The notes under the pieces are model-generated. The model was given only the letters and a program-made list of their open reading frames with translations, was not told the DNA's origin and did no database searches. Shown piece after piece: positions 19,847 to 26,641 of a DNA stretch of 64,000 nt. Every line of letters starts with the position of its first letter. Position 1 is the first letter of the stretch. The translations under genes were made by a program, and so were the position numbers. The stretch comes from an uncultured Williamsia sp. GTDB taxonomy: Bacteria; Actinomycetota; Actinomycetes; Mycobacteriales; Mycobacteriaceae. The stretch covers positions 1 to 64,000 of the forward strand of contig NZ_CANLWM010000005.1 of NCBI RefSeq assembly GCF_947494875.1, written 5' to 3'.

Positions 19847-19852
19847 GGCCGC

Positions 19853-20602
19853 GTGAGCAGACGAGCAGACGGACGCACCGACGACGAGATGCGGCCCATC
19901 CGGATCACCCGTGGATTCACCGACCACCCCGCGGGGTCGGTCCTCGTCGAGTTCGGCAGCACCCGCGTGATGTGCACCGCGAGCGTCGAGGAGGGTGTCC
20001 CTCGGTGGCGCCGCGGGTCCGGGCTCGGGTGGCTCACCGCCGAGTACGCGATGCTGCCCGCCGCCACGCACACCCGCTCGCAGCGGGAGTCGGTGAAGGG
20101 CAAGGTCGGCGGCCGGACGCAGGAGATCAGCCGGCTCATCGGCCGGTCGCTGCGTGCCTGCATCGACCTGGCGGCGCTGGGGGAGAACACGATCGCCCTC
20201 GACTGCGATGTGCTGCAGGCCGACGGGGGCACCCGGACCGCGGCCATCACCGGCGCGTACGTCGCACTCGTCGACGCGGTCGCACTGCTCAACGACCGGG
20301 GTCTGCTGGCCGACCCGCAACCCATCTCGTGCGCCATCGCGGCGGTGAGCGTGGGTGTCGTCGACGGACGCGTACGCCTGGACCTGCCCTACGAGGAGGA
20401 CTCGCGCGCCGAGGTCGACATGAACGTCGTCGCGACCGACGCCGGCACCCTTGTCGAGATCCAGGGGACGGGGGAGGGTGCCACGTTCTCGCGCGCCACC
20501 CTGGACAAGATGATGGACATGGCCGCGGTCGGCACCGAGAAACTGTTCGAGGCGCAGCGTGCGGCGCTCGGCGCACCGCTGCCGACCGCTCCCGGCGTGT
20601 GA
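19853..20602 (+). CDS. rph: Ribonuclease PH
   Basis: A 249-residue phosphorolytic 3'-5' exoribonuclease that trims tRNA and other RNA 3' ends. It is recognised by '[20 protein letters not shown]' at the N-terminus, '[18 protein letters not shown]' and the phosphate-binding '[20 protein letters not shown]'. The leaderless GTG start matches the usual N-terminus of the family. It overlaps rdgB by 4 bp. Confidence 0.96.
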   Translation: MSRRADGRTDDEMRPIRITRGFTDHPAGSVLVEFGSTRVMCTASVEEGVPRWRRGSGLGWLTAEYAMLPAATHTRSQRESVKGKVGGRTQEISRLIGRSLRACIDLAALGENTIALDCDVLQADGGTRTAAITGAYVALVDAVALLNDRGLLADPQPISCAIAAVSVGVVDGRVRLDLPYEEDSRAEVDMNVVATDAGTLVEIQGTGEGATFSRATLDKMMDMAAVGTEKLFEAQRAALGAPLPTAPGV

Positions 20603-21249
20603 GCGGTCCCGCCGCGACGACGCTGCTCGTCGCCAGTCGCAACGCCAAGAAGCTGACGGAGCTGCGACGTCTGGTCGTCTCCGAGGGCATCGAGGGTGTC
20701 ACGGTGATCGGTCTCGACGAGGTGCCCGCCTTCCCCGAGACCCCCGAGACCGGCGCCACCTTCGAGGACAACGCCCTGGTCAAGGCGGTTGACGGCTGCG
20801 CGGCAACAGGTTTCGCGTGCCTCGCCGACGACTCGGGGCTCGAGGTGGACGCCCTGCGGGGGATGCCCGGCGTGCTCAGCGCCCGCTGGTCCGGGCGCCA
20901 CGGCGACGACGAGGCGAACCTGCGACTGCTGCTCGGCCAGATGTCCGACGTGCCCGACGAACGTCGCGGTGCCGCGTTCGTCTCGGCGTGCGCCCTGGTG
21001 ACGCCGTCGGGCGGACAGCACGTCGTTCGCGGGGAGTGGCGGGGTCGGATCGTCCGGGAGCCGCTCGGCGAGAACGGGTTCGGCTACGACCCGATCTTCG
21101 TCCCCGACGACGACGACATGTCGGGCGGGTCCGTCGCCGGTCGCACCGCCGCGCAGCTGGCCCCGGCCGAGAAGGACGCCATCAGCCACCGCTCCCGTGC
21201 CCTCGAGCAGCTCCTGGCCGTCCTGCGGGACCTCGGTACCGGATCCTGA
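20599..21249 (+). CDS. rdgB: XTP/dITP pyrophosphatase (RdgB/HAM1)
   Basis: A 216-residue enzyme that removes non-canonical purine triphosphates from the pool. It begins '[15 protein letters not shown]', the substrate-binding start of the family, and contains '[10 protein letters not shown]', '[13 protein letters not shown]', '[19 protein letters not shown]' and '[11 protein letters not shown]'. The GTG at 20599 overlaps the rph stop (GTGA). The spacing to the convergent DUF3817 gene is 12 bp. Confidence 0.95.
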   Translation: MSGPAATTLLVASRNAKKLTELRRLVVSEGIEGVTVIGLDEVPAFPETPETGATFEDNALVKAVDGCAATGFACLADDSGLEVDALRGMPGVLSARWSGRHGDDEANLRLLLGQMSDVPDERRGAAFVSACALVTPSGGQHVVRGEWRGRIVREPLGENGFGYDPIFVPDDDDMSGGSVAGRTAAQLAPAEKDAISHRSRALEQLLAVLRDLGTGS

Positions 21250-21261
21250 CGCTCGGCCAGG

Positions 21262-21618
21262 TCAGACGTCGAGCTGCGCGCGTACCTCGCGGGTGCGGAT
21301 GTGCTCGAACCAGAACGACAGGAACGGGATGGTGCCCGCGATGAGGGTGAGCACCGTCTTGCCGACCGGCCACCGGACCCTGATCGCGAGGTCGACGGTC
21401 ATGGCTAGGTACACGACGTAGATCCAGCCGTGGACGACCGGCACGAAGTCGAGCGAGTCGACGCTGAACCCGTACTTGAGGATCAGCTCGACGACGAGCA
21501 GCAGCAACCACAGGCCGGTGACCCAGGCGAGCACGCGGTAGCGCAGCAGTGCACCCCGGATCTTCGACACCGGCTGTGTCACCGGCTTGGCCGTCGTGAC
21601 GGGATCCGAACTGCTCAC
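21262..21618 (-). CDS. DUF3817 membrane protein (second copy)
   Basis: A 118-residue protein with three membrane helices and the family pattern 'VVHGWIYVVY ... RWPVGKTVL ... IPFLSFWFEH'. It is the positional match of M. tuberculosis Rv1342c. The GTG at 21618 is preferred because AGGAG lies 6 bases upstream; a GTG at 21654 would overlap the previous stop and add 12 residues. It is distinct from the copy at 4623-4979 and shares only the core motif. It is probably co-transcribed with the upstream LprD-like gene. Confidence 0.85.
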   Translation of the reverse strand: MSSSDPVTTAKPVTQPVSKIRGALLRYRVLAWVTGLWLLLLVVELILKYGFSVDSLDFVPVVHGWIYVVYLAMTVDLAIRVRWPVGKTVLTLIAGTIPFLSFWFEHIRTREVRAQLDV

Positions 21619-21650
21619 ACCCAACTCCTGGTTCGACTCGACGTCCGAGC

Positions 21651-22055
21651 TCACCGCGCGTCGCGGCGCGCGAGATCGGACAGATAGCGGTTGTACTCCG
21701 CGTGCGCGCGGTCCTCGGGAGACGCGCCGTCGTCGAGGACGTCGTCCGCGGCCGAGCGGGGCGCGGGACGCGGGGGGAGCACGTCGGGGCGGATCTCGGT
21801 CGCGCCGCGGGTGGCGGGATCGAGCTTGGCGACCTCTTCCGGATCGCTCTCGAGCACCACGAAGCGCCGGTAGGCGTACACGACGAACGCCGCGAACGCC
21901 GGCCACTGCAGTGCGTACCCGAGGTTCTGGCCGGTGCCGTCGGTCGACTCGAACCGCGTCCACTGCCACCACGCGAGGCCCAGGCAGGCGACGAACGCCA
22001 CCGCGACCAGCACGATGAGTGCGGGCCGGTGTCGACGACGGTGTGGACTGCTCAC
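21651..22055 (-). CDS. LprD-like small membrane protein or lipoprotein
   Basis: A 134-residue protein with a basic N-terminus ('[11 protein letters not shown]'), one hydrophobic segment (about 12-30) containing '[17 protein letters not shown]', a second around 50-65 ('[15 protein letters not shown]') and a charged Pro-rich tail. The 'FVAC' could act as a lipobox, and the M. tuberculosis positional match Rv1343c is annotated as lipoprotein LprD, but a transmembrane anchor is as likely. TACCGT 6 bases before the GTG at 22055 supports a leaderless start. The function is unknown. Confidence 0.8.
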   Translation of the reverse strand: MSSPHRRRHRPALIVLVAVAFVACLGLAWWQWTRFESTDGTGQNLGYALQWPAFAAFVVYAYRRFVVLESDPEEVAKLDPATRGATEIRPDVLPPRPAPRSAADDVLDDGASPEDRAHAEYNRYLSDLARRDAR

Positions 22056-22061
22056 GAGACG

Positions 22062-22103
22062 ACGGTACCGCGCGGCCGCGCCTCGTCGGCCGACCGTTAG
22101 GGT
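22062..22103. promoter_or_regulatory. Divergent promoters of the LprD-like gene and tRNA-Leu
   Basis: On the minus strand TACCGT (22062-22067) precedes the GTG at 22055 by 6 bases. On the plus strand TAGGGT (22098-22103) lies 12 bases before the mature tRNA-Leu. No other coding signal is seen in this gap. Confidence 0.55.
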
Positions 22104-22115
22104 GGCGCTGCACAC

Positions 22116-22197
22116 GCGCGAGTGGCGGAACTGGCAGACGCGCTGGATTTAGGTTCCAGTGGGGCAACCCGTGGGAGTTCGAGTCTCCTCTCGCGCA
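22116..22197 (+). tRNA. tRNA-Leu (anticodon TAG)
   Basis: The acceptor arms GCGCGAG and CTCGCGC pair fully. The anticodon stem CTGGA/TCCAG encloses loop TTTAGGT, with TAG at the anticodon position. A long variable arm ('GTGGGGCAACCCGT' region) and GTTCGAGTC T-loop are present. CCA is not encoded. It is a class II tRNA-Leu reading CUA/CUN codons. Confidence 0.95.
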
Positions 22198-22209
22198 CCC
22201 GTTCCGGAC

Positions 22210-22239
22210 CGCGCCGCCCGGGCATGTCGGGCGGACGCG
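22210..22239 (+). terminator. Hairpin after tRNA-Leu
   Basis: A GC-rich stem of 11 bp with one bulged A (22210-22220 with 22228-22239) and a 7-base loop lies 12 bases after the tRNA. There is no T-tract, as is common for actinobacterial terminators. Confidence 0.5.
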
Positions 22240-22247
22240 CCGCTTCC

Positions 22248-22253
22248 TAGACT
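22248..22253 (+). promoter_or_regulatory. -10 box for alpha/beta hydrolase (leaderless)
   Basis: TAGACT is followed by six bases (GACCCG) and the ATG at 22260. Confidence 0.55.
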
Positions 22254-22259
22254 GACCCG

Positions 22260-23156
22260 ATGAGCAGCGAGCCACGCCGGATCGACATCGCCCTGCCCGA
22301 GCTGCGGCTGGCCGCGCTCGCCTGGGGATCGGACGACGGTCCGCTCGCGGTCCTGGTCCATGGGTACCCCGACTCCGCGTGGTCGTGGCGGCACCTCGGA
22401 CCCGCGCTCGCCGAGCAGGGGTTCCGCGTCGTCGCACCGTTCACCCGCGGCTACGCACCGAGCGACATCCCCGCCGACGGCGACTACCACGTCGGCGCGC
22501 TCATGCACGACATCGTCGGGGTGCACCGCGAGCTCGGGGGCGACGACCGGGCGGTGCTCGTGGGGCACGACTGGGGCGCCGTCACCGCGAACGGGATCGC
22601 CGCCTGGCCGCGGTCACCGTTCCGGCGGGTGGTGTCGATGGCGGTGCCGCCCGTGCCCGCGATGACCCGGTCGGTCGCGTCGCCGGCGCAGACGGTGCGC
22701 ATGCTCGCGCGTCAGGCCCGGATGAGTTGGTACATGGCCTACAACCAGGTGCCGCGGCTGGCGGAGGCGTCTCTCGACAGGCTCATCCCCCGGCTCTGGC
22801 GCGACTGGTCACCCGGGCACGACCCGAGTGGTGATCTCCCGCATGTCTTCGACGCACTGCCCGACCGTGACCACCGGCGCGCCGCACTGGGGTACTACCG
22901 CGCGCAGGTGCGTCCGCGTCGGCCGCAGGCGCGCTATCGCGAGCTGCAGGACTTCTGGCTGAAGGGTCCGATCGTCCCGATGCTCTACCTGCACGGCGCC
23001 GACGACGGTTGCATGCAGGTCGGCTACACCCGGGGGGTGCGTGACGTGCTGCCTGAGGGCAGCGCCGTCGAGATCGTCGCGGGCGCGGGACACTTCCTGC
23101 AGGTGGAACGACCCGAGGAGGTCAACCGACTCGTCCTCGACTTCGTCGGACGCTGA
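22260..23156 (+). CDS. Alpha/beta hydrolase (epoxide hydrolase-like)
   Basis: A 298-residue cytosolic alpha/beta hydrolase. The oxyanion motif is 'HGYPDSAWSW' and the nucleophile elbow is 'VGHDWGA', where Asp replaces Ser; this is typical of epoxide hydrolases and haloalkane dehalogenases. The C-terminal His is in 'GAGHFLQVERPEEV'. The family includes soluble epoxide hydrolases, so an epoxide or related ester is the likeliest substrate. A leaderless start is indicated by TAGACT 6 bases upstream. The gene stands alone between tRNA-Leu and a convergent ABM-domain gene. Confidence 0.88.
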   Translation: MSSEPRRIDIALPELRLAALAWGSDDGPLAVLVHGYPDSAWSWRHLGPALAEQGFRVVAPFTRGYAPSDIPADGDYHVGALMHDIVGVHRELGGDDRAVLVGHDWGAVTANGIAAWPRSPFRRVVSMAVPPVPAMTRSVASPAQTVRMLARQARMSWYMAYNQVPRLAEASLDRLIPRLWRDWSPGHDPSGDLPHVFDALPDRDHRRAALGYYRAQVRPRRPQARYRELQDFWLKGPIVPMLYLHGADDGCMQVGYTRGVRDVLPEGSAVEIVAGAGHFLQVERPEEVNRLVLDFVGR

Positions 23157-23201
23157 CGGCGGACGCCCCTCGGGCCGTCTCGTGCCCCTGCCCGGGGTGA
23201 C

Positions 23202-23522
23202 TCAGTCGACCTGCATCTCGCCCATCGGGCCCCAGCCGTCGGCGCCGATCTTCTCGCTGATGATCTTCGGCGTGTGGGCGAGGTACTGCGGCAGGTCGGC
23301 GACCGCGGCCGTGAAGTGATCGCTGTTGACGTGCGCCTCGGCGCCGTCGTCGGCGAAACCCTCGGTGAGCACGTACTCGTTCGGGTCGTCGAGGCTGCGT
23401 GCCCAGTCGAAGAACATGTTGCCCGGCTCGGCGCGGGTGCCCGCGGTGAAATCGGCGACGATCGACGGCCAGTCGTCGGCGTGCTCGGGCTTCACCGGGA
23501 ACTTGACGACGATGAAGATCAC
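23202..23522 (-). CDS. Antibiotic-biosynthesis-monooxygenase (ABM) domain protein
   Basis: A 106-residue single-domain dimeric alpha/beta-barrel protein. 'VIFIVVKFPVKPEHADDW' starts the ABM fold, and 'EPGNMFFDWARSLDDPNEYVLTEGFADDGA' and 'HVNSDHFTAAVADLPQYL' complete it. Members act as cofactor-free monooxygenases, heme degraders or simple ligand binders. The GTG at 23522 has AGGAG 7 bases upstream. It lies 73 bp downstream of the alcohol dehydrogenase in the same direction, so it may be the last gene of the amidohydrolase-DUF59-ADH operon, in the place where a GroEL-like gene lies in mim loci. The substrate is unknown. Confidence 0.82.
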   Translation of the reverse strand: MIFIVVKFPVKPEHADDWPSIVADFTAGTRAEPGNMFFDWARSLDDPNEYVLTEGFADDGAEAHVNSDHFTAAVADLPQYLAHTPKIISEKIGADGWGPMGEMQVD

Positions 23523-23595
23523 GGATGCTCTCCTGGGGTGGTGGTGGACGATTCCCTGCCACGGTACGTGGCGGGGACGATGGTGACCGGAATCC

Positions 23596-24630
23596 TCACG
23601 GGGTGAGGATGGCTCGACCACGGACGTTGCCGGCGTCGAGATCGTCGATGGCACTCTGGAAGTCGTCGAGGGAGTACTTCGCGGTGTGCAGGGTCACCGC
23701 CCCCCGCGCGGCCAGCTGCATCAGGTCGCACAGGTCGTTGTACGACCCGACGAGGTTGCCCACGATGTTCTTCTCGGCCGAGATGAGATCGATCGACGGG
23801 ACGTCGATGTTCTCGCCGTATCCGACGATGTGGTAGTCGCCGGCGCGACGCGTCATCGCCAGTCCTTCTGCGGTGGTGCCGTTCTCGCCCACGAAATCGA
23901 TCACGACCTCCGCCCCGTGGCCTCCGGTCAACTCCAGCACCTGCTCGACCTGGGTGCCGTCGGCGACGATTCCGCGGTCGGCGCCGATGGACTCGGCGAG
24001 CTTGAGGGCCTGCTCGTTACGGTCGACCACGACCAGCTCGGCGGGGGTCAGGGCCTTGAGGACCTGGATCCCGATGTGCCCCAGTCCTCCCGCCCCGATC
24101 ACGACGCAGCGGTCGCGCGGCGTCAGTCTCCTCGCCGCCTTGGCCGCTGCGTGGTACGCGGTGAGGCCCGCGTCGGCGAGGGCCGCGATGTCCGCGGGTT
24201 CGAGCGAGTCGTCGATCCTCACCACGCTGCGCGCGGAGGTCTTGATGTAGTCCGCGTATCCGCCATTCGTGTCGATACCGGGGAACGCGTTGACCTCACA
24301 GTGCACATCGTCGCCGGACCGGCAGGCGCGACACAGGCCGCAGGTGATCAGCGGGTGCAGGATCACCTTGTCGCCCTCGGCCACATGGGTGACCGCGGAG
24401 CCGACCGCATGGACCCAGCCGGCGTTCTCGTGACCGATCGTGTACGGCAGTGTGACGCCGGACTTCTCGGCCCACTGACCCTCCAGGATGTGGAGGTCGG
24501 TGCGGCACACACCGGCACCGCCGATCTTCACGACGACGTCGAACGGGCCGGTGGGTTCGGGCACCGGGACCTCGGTCATCTCGAGTTTCTGGTGGTAGCC
24601 GACCACCTGGACGGCGCGCATCGTGGACAT
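23596..24630 (-). CDS. Zinc-dependent alcohol dehydrogenase (prm/mim-cluster type)
   Basis: A 344-residue medium-chain dehydrogenase. Catalytic zinc ligands are in 'GAGVCRTDLH' and 'IGHENAGWV'. The structural zinc site is 'CGLCRACRSGDDVHC', and the NAD-binding loop is 'VIGAGGLGHIG'. An acidic 'VVVDRNEQAL' after the third strand points to NAD+ rather than NADP+. It resembles the alcohol dehydrogenases found with propane/acetone monooxygenase genes (prm/mim), which oxidise 2-propanol or related alcohols. The ATG at 24630 is used (an ATG three codons later is possible). It is the third gene in the operon after amidohydrolase and a DUF59 protein, 25 bp after the latter. Confidence 0.92.
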   Translation of the reverse strand: MSTMRAVQVVGYHQKLEMTEVPVPEPTGPFDVVVKIGGAGVCRTDLHILEGQWAEKSGVTLPYTIGHENAGWVHAVGSAVTHVAEGDKVILHPLITCGLCRACRSGDDVHCEVNAFPGIDTNGGYADYIKTSARSVVRIDDSLEPADIAALADAGLTAYHAAAKAARRLTPRDRCVVIGAGGLGHIGIQVLKALTPAELVVVDRNEQALKLAESIGADRGIVADGTQVEQVLELTGGHGAEVVIDFVGENGTTAEGLAMTRRAGDYHIVGYGENIDVPSIDLISAEKNIVGNLVGSYNDLCDLMQLAARGAVTLHTAKYSLDDFQSAIDDLDAGNVRGRAILTP

Positions 24631-24655
24631 GGTCTCTCCGGTTCTGTGGGGTGGG

Positions 24656-25414
24656 TCAGGACGCCGCGCGCACCGTGAGGGCGTCGAGCGGGACGAAGGT
24701 CGGGTCGGCGGGCTCGTCGGCGTACCGGGTACCGAGAAGGCCCCTGCACCAGTGGGCATTTCCCTCGATGGAGATGCGGGTGGAACGCGCCCGACGCAGG
24801 GCATGGGTCACCGCGTCGGGCGCGTAGCCCCTACCGTCGGCGTCGACGAGGACCAGGTCGTCCGGTTCGGTGCCGAGACCGATGGCGTGCCGGCGGCTGC
24901 GCAGTGAGCGCGTGGCGTCGTCGTCGGGGAGATCGCCCAGGCGAACCGCGCCGAGGTGTTCCTCGGTGCGCTCGGGATCGGTGCGGAGCAGCCCGGTGAG
25001 GCAGCGTTCCATGGCCGCGGTGTGCGCCTTGCGCGCGAACGTGGCACGCAACTCGTCGAGATCGGAATCCGCCTCGTGCCGGAATGTCCCGCGGTATCCG
25101 GCGTCGGCGGCCAACCCGGTGTTGATGATCTCCGAGTCGTGGTGGTCGTCCAGTTCGACGACCACCACCGACGTCCACGGCAACGCGGTGAGGGCGTCCT
25201 TGGCGTCGGACGCCATGAGGTAGGCGAAGTTCGGCGCGCAGAACGAGGTGGGCAGGCGCAGATGGACCTCCACCGCGCCGTCGGCGCCGGCGTCGATCGA
25301 CCGCACGAAGCCGAGGTCGGTGATCGGTTCGTCGAGTTCGGGGTCGATCACCGCGTCGAGGGCTCGGCGGATCTCGGCGTGCCGGGTGGTGTCGAGGGTG
25401 GGAGCCGACATCAT
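24656..25414 (-). CDS. DUF59 (metal-sulfur assembly) domain protein of mim/prm type
   Basis: A 252-residue protein. Residues 11-100 are a MIP18/DUF59 domain with 'VIDPELDEPITDLGFVRSID' and a Cys in 'TSFCAPNFAYLM'; such domains help assemble iron-sulfur or other metal centres. The remaining 150 residues are a charged C-terminal part specific to this subfamily. In M. smegmatis the same type of protein is encoded between the amidohydrolase and alcohol dehydrogenase of the mim binuclear-iron monooxygenase locus. The ATG overlaps the amidohydrolase stop as ATGA. A role in maturing a metalloenzyme is likely, yet the expected monooxygenase is not in this window. Confidence 0.85.
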   Translation of the reverse strand: MMSAPTLDTTRHAEIRRALDAVIDPELDEPITDLGFVRSIDAGADGAVEVHLRLPTSFCAPNFAYLMASDAKDALTALPWTSVVVVELDDHHDSEIINTGLAADAGYRGTFRHEADSDLDELRATFARKAHTAAMERCLTGLLRTDPERTEEHLGAVRLGDLPDDDATRSLRSRRHAIGLGTEPDDLVLVDADGRGYAPDAVTHALRRARSTRISIEGNAHWCRGLLGTRYADEPADPTFVPLDALTVRAAS

Positions 25415-26448
25415 GCACCGACCATCTCGTCGGCGCCCCGGGGGCCGGTGGCGGTCTCGTCGGCGTCGGGCAGCTGCAGTTCGGCGGGCACCGGGATGTC
25501 GTAGAGCTTGGCCGCGTTGAGCCCGAGGACCTTCTTCTTCTGGTCGGTGGTGATCTTCGGGTACTCGCTGAGCTCGTCGGGGATCTGGAAGTCGACGAAG
25601 CCCTCCACCAACCACTTCGGGGTCCACAGGGCGTAGTCGGAGGAGAAGAAGATGCGGTCCTCGCCCAGCCAGTAGAGGAGCTCGCCCATGATCTGCGCGA
25701 AGTACTTGGGGCGGGTGTGCATGAAGGGGATGGCCACGGCGAGGCCCGCGTAGACGTTGGGCTCCTGGGTGGCGATCCAGCAGAAGTCCTCGAGGCGGGG
25801 GAGTCCGCAGTGCTCGACGACGAAGTTCAGATCGGTGAAGTCCGACGCCACGTGGTCGACATCGGCGACGTCGAACGCGTCGCGGTCGAGCGGTCGGATG
25901 GTGGGGCCCTTGTGGACGTGGATGTTGCGGATGCCGAGCTCGCGGCACGCCTCGAAGTACCGGTAGGCCCATGGGTCGTCGAGCTTGTAGCCGCGCGACT
26001 CCCCGTGCCATTCGGCCGTGTAGAGCTTGACGCCCTTCAGGTTGTACTTCTCGGCGTCGAGCCGCAGCTGGTCCAGTCCCTGCTCGCCGTTGCGCGGGTC
26101 GAAATGGTGGTTGTAGGTCAGTTTGTCCGGGTGCGCGGCCGCCAGCTCCGACGCCTCGTCGGTCTGGCCGAACCCCTTGTAGTAGAACTCGCCGAGATGG
26201 GCGGGCTGGAAGATCGCATGGTCGACGTGGCCGACCTCGAACAGGTCGTGCATCAGTCGGTCGCCGCCCTGGTAGAGGTACTCCTCGTAGCTCCACAGCT
26301 CCGACTCCGGCGACAGGTTGCGGTGGTAGTCGTAGAAGCAGTCGATGAACTGCTTGCCGTGGATGTTGCGCTGGTTCTCCGCGCGCGCATCCCAGAGCGC
26401 GATGTGTGCGTCGACGATGAAGTAGTCGGCGTCGGGTGTGTGATACAT
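25411..26448 (-). CDS. Amidohydrolase-2 family protein of mim/prm type
   Basis: A 345-residue TIM-barrel metal-dependent hydrolase. The N-terminal motif reads 'VDAHIALWDARAENQ', so the usual HxH pair is reduced to one His. Further barrel motifs are 'NHHFDPRNGEQG', 'GIRNIHVHKGPT', 'VEHCGLPRLEDF' and 'FSSDYALWTP'. This type accompanies binuclear-iron propane/acetone monooxygenases and is thought to help in their function; its reaction is not established. The ATG at 26448 has AGAGAGG upstream; an earlier ATG at 26481 would lack a ribosome-binding site. It is the first gene of its operon and is divergent from an AcoR/MimR-like regulator. In mim loci the monooxygenase genes would stand before it. 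Confidence 0.88.
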   Translation of the reverse strand: MYHTPDADYFIVDAHIALWDARAENQRNIHGKQFIDCFYDYHRNLSPESELWSYEEYLYQGGDRLMHDLFEVGHVDHAIFQPAHLGEFYYKGFGQTDEASELAAAHPDKLTYNHHFDPRNGEQGLDQLRLDAEKYNLKGVKLYTAEWHGESRGYKLDDPWAYRYFEACRELGIRNIHVHKGPTIRPLDRDAFDVADVDHVASDFTDLNFVVEHCGLPRLEDFCWIATQEPNVYAGLAVAIPFMHTRPKYFAQIMGELLYWLGEDRIFFSSDYALWTPKWLVEGFVDFQIPDELSEYPKITTDQKKKVLGLNAAKLYDIPVPAELQLPDADETATGPRGADEMVGA

Positions 26449-26532
26449 GTCGACCTCTCTGACGCATGTGATCAGTGCCACACGTCTGGTGCGACCGTAG
26501 GCAGCGGTCCGCGGGTGATCGAGGGGGCGACC

Positions 26533-26547
26533 GTCTCACTTTGAGAC
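26533..26547. promoter_or_regulatory. Palindromic operator between amidohydrolase and regulator
   Basis: GTCTCA-CTT-TGAGAC is a perfect inverted repeat with 6-bp arms and a 3-bp centre. It lies 85 bp upstream of the amidohydrolase start and 95 bp upstream of the regulator start. Its position fits an upstream activator site for the Fis-type regulator encoded next to it. Confidence 0.55.
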
Positions 26548-26614
26548 ACCCCCTGAGCTGCCGGACCGTCGACCCACGCTCTTGTGGCACCCGTGCGGCA
26601 TTTCGGAGGCCGAG

Positions 26615-26620
26615 TAACCT
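26615..26620 (+). promoter_or_regulatory. -10 box for the AcoR/MimR-like regulator
   Basis: TAACCT lies 21 bases before the ATG at 26642, with a GGAAGG ribosome-binding sequence between. Confidence 0.45.
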
Positions 26621-26641
26621 GGGTCACATTCGGAAGGGGTG

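Noticed and set aside
26586-26599. GG-N10-GC sequence resembling a sigma-54 promoter beside the AcoR/MimR-like regulator
   Set aside because: Mycobacteriales lack sigma-54, and the regulator lacks the GAFTGA loop; a TAACCT box downstream explains transcription better.
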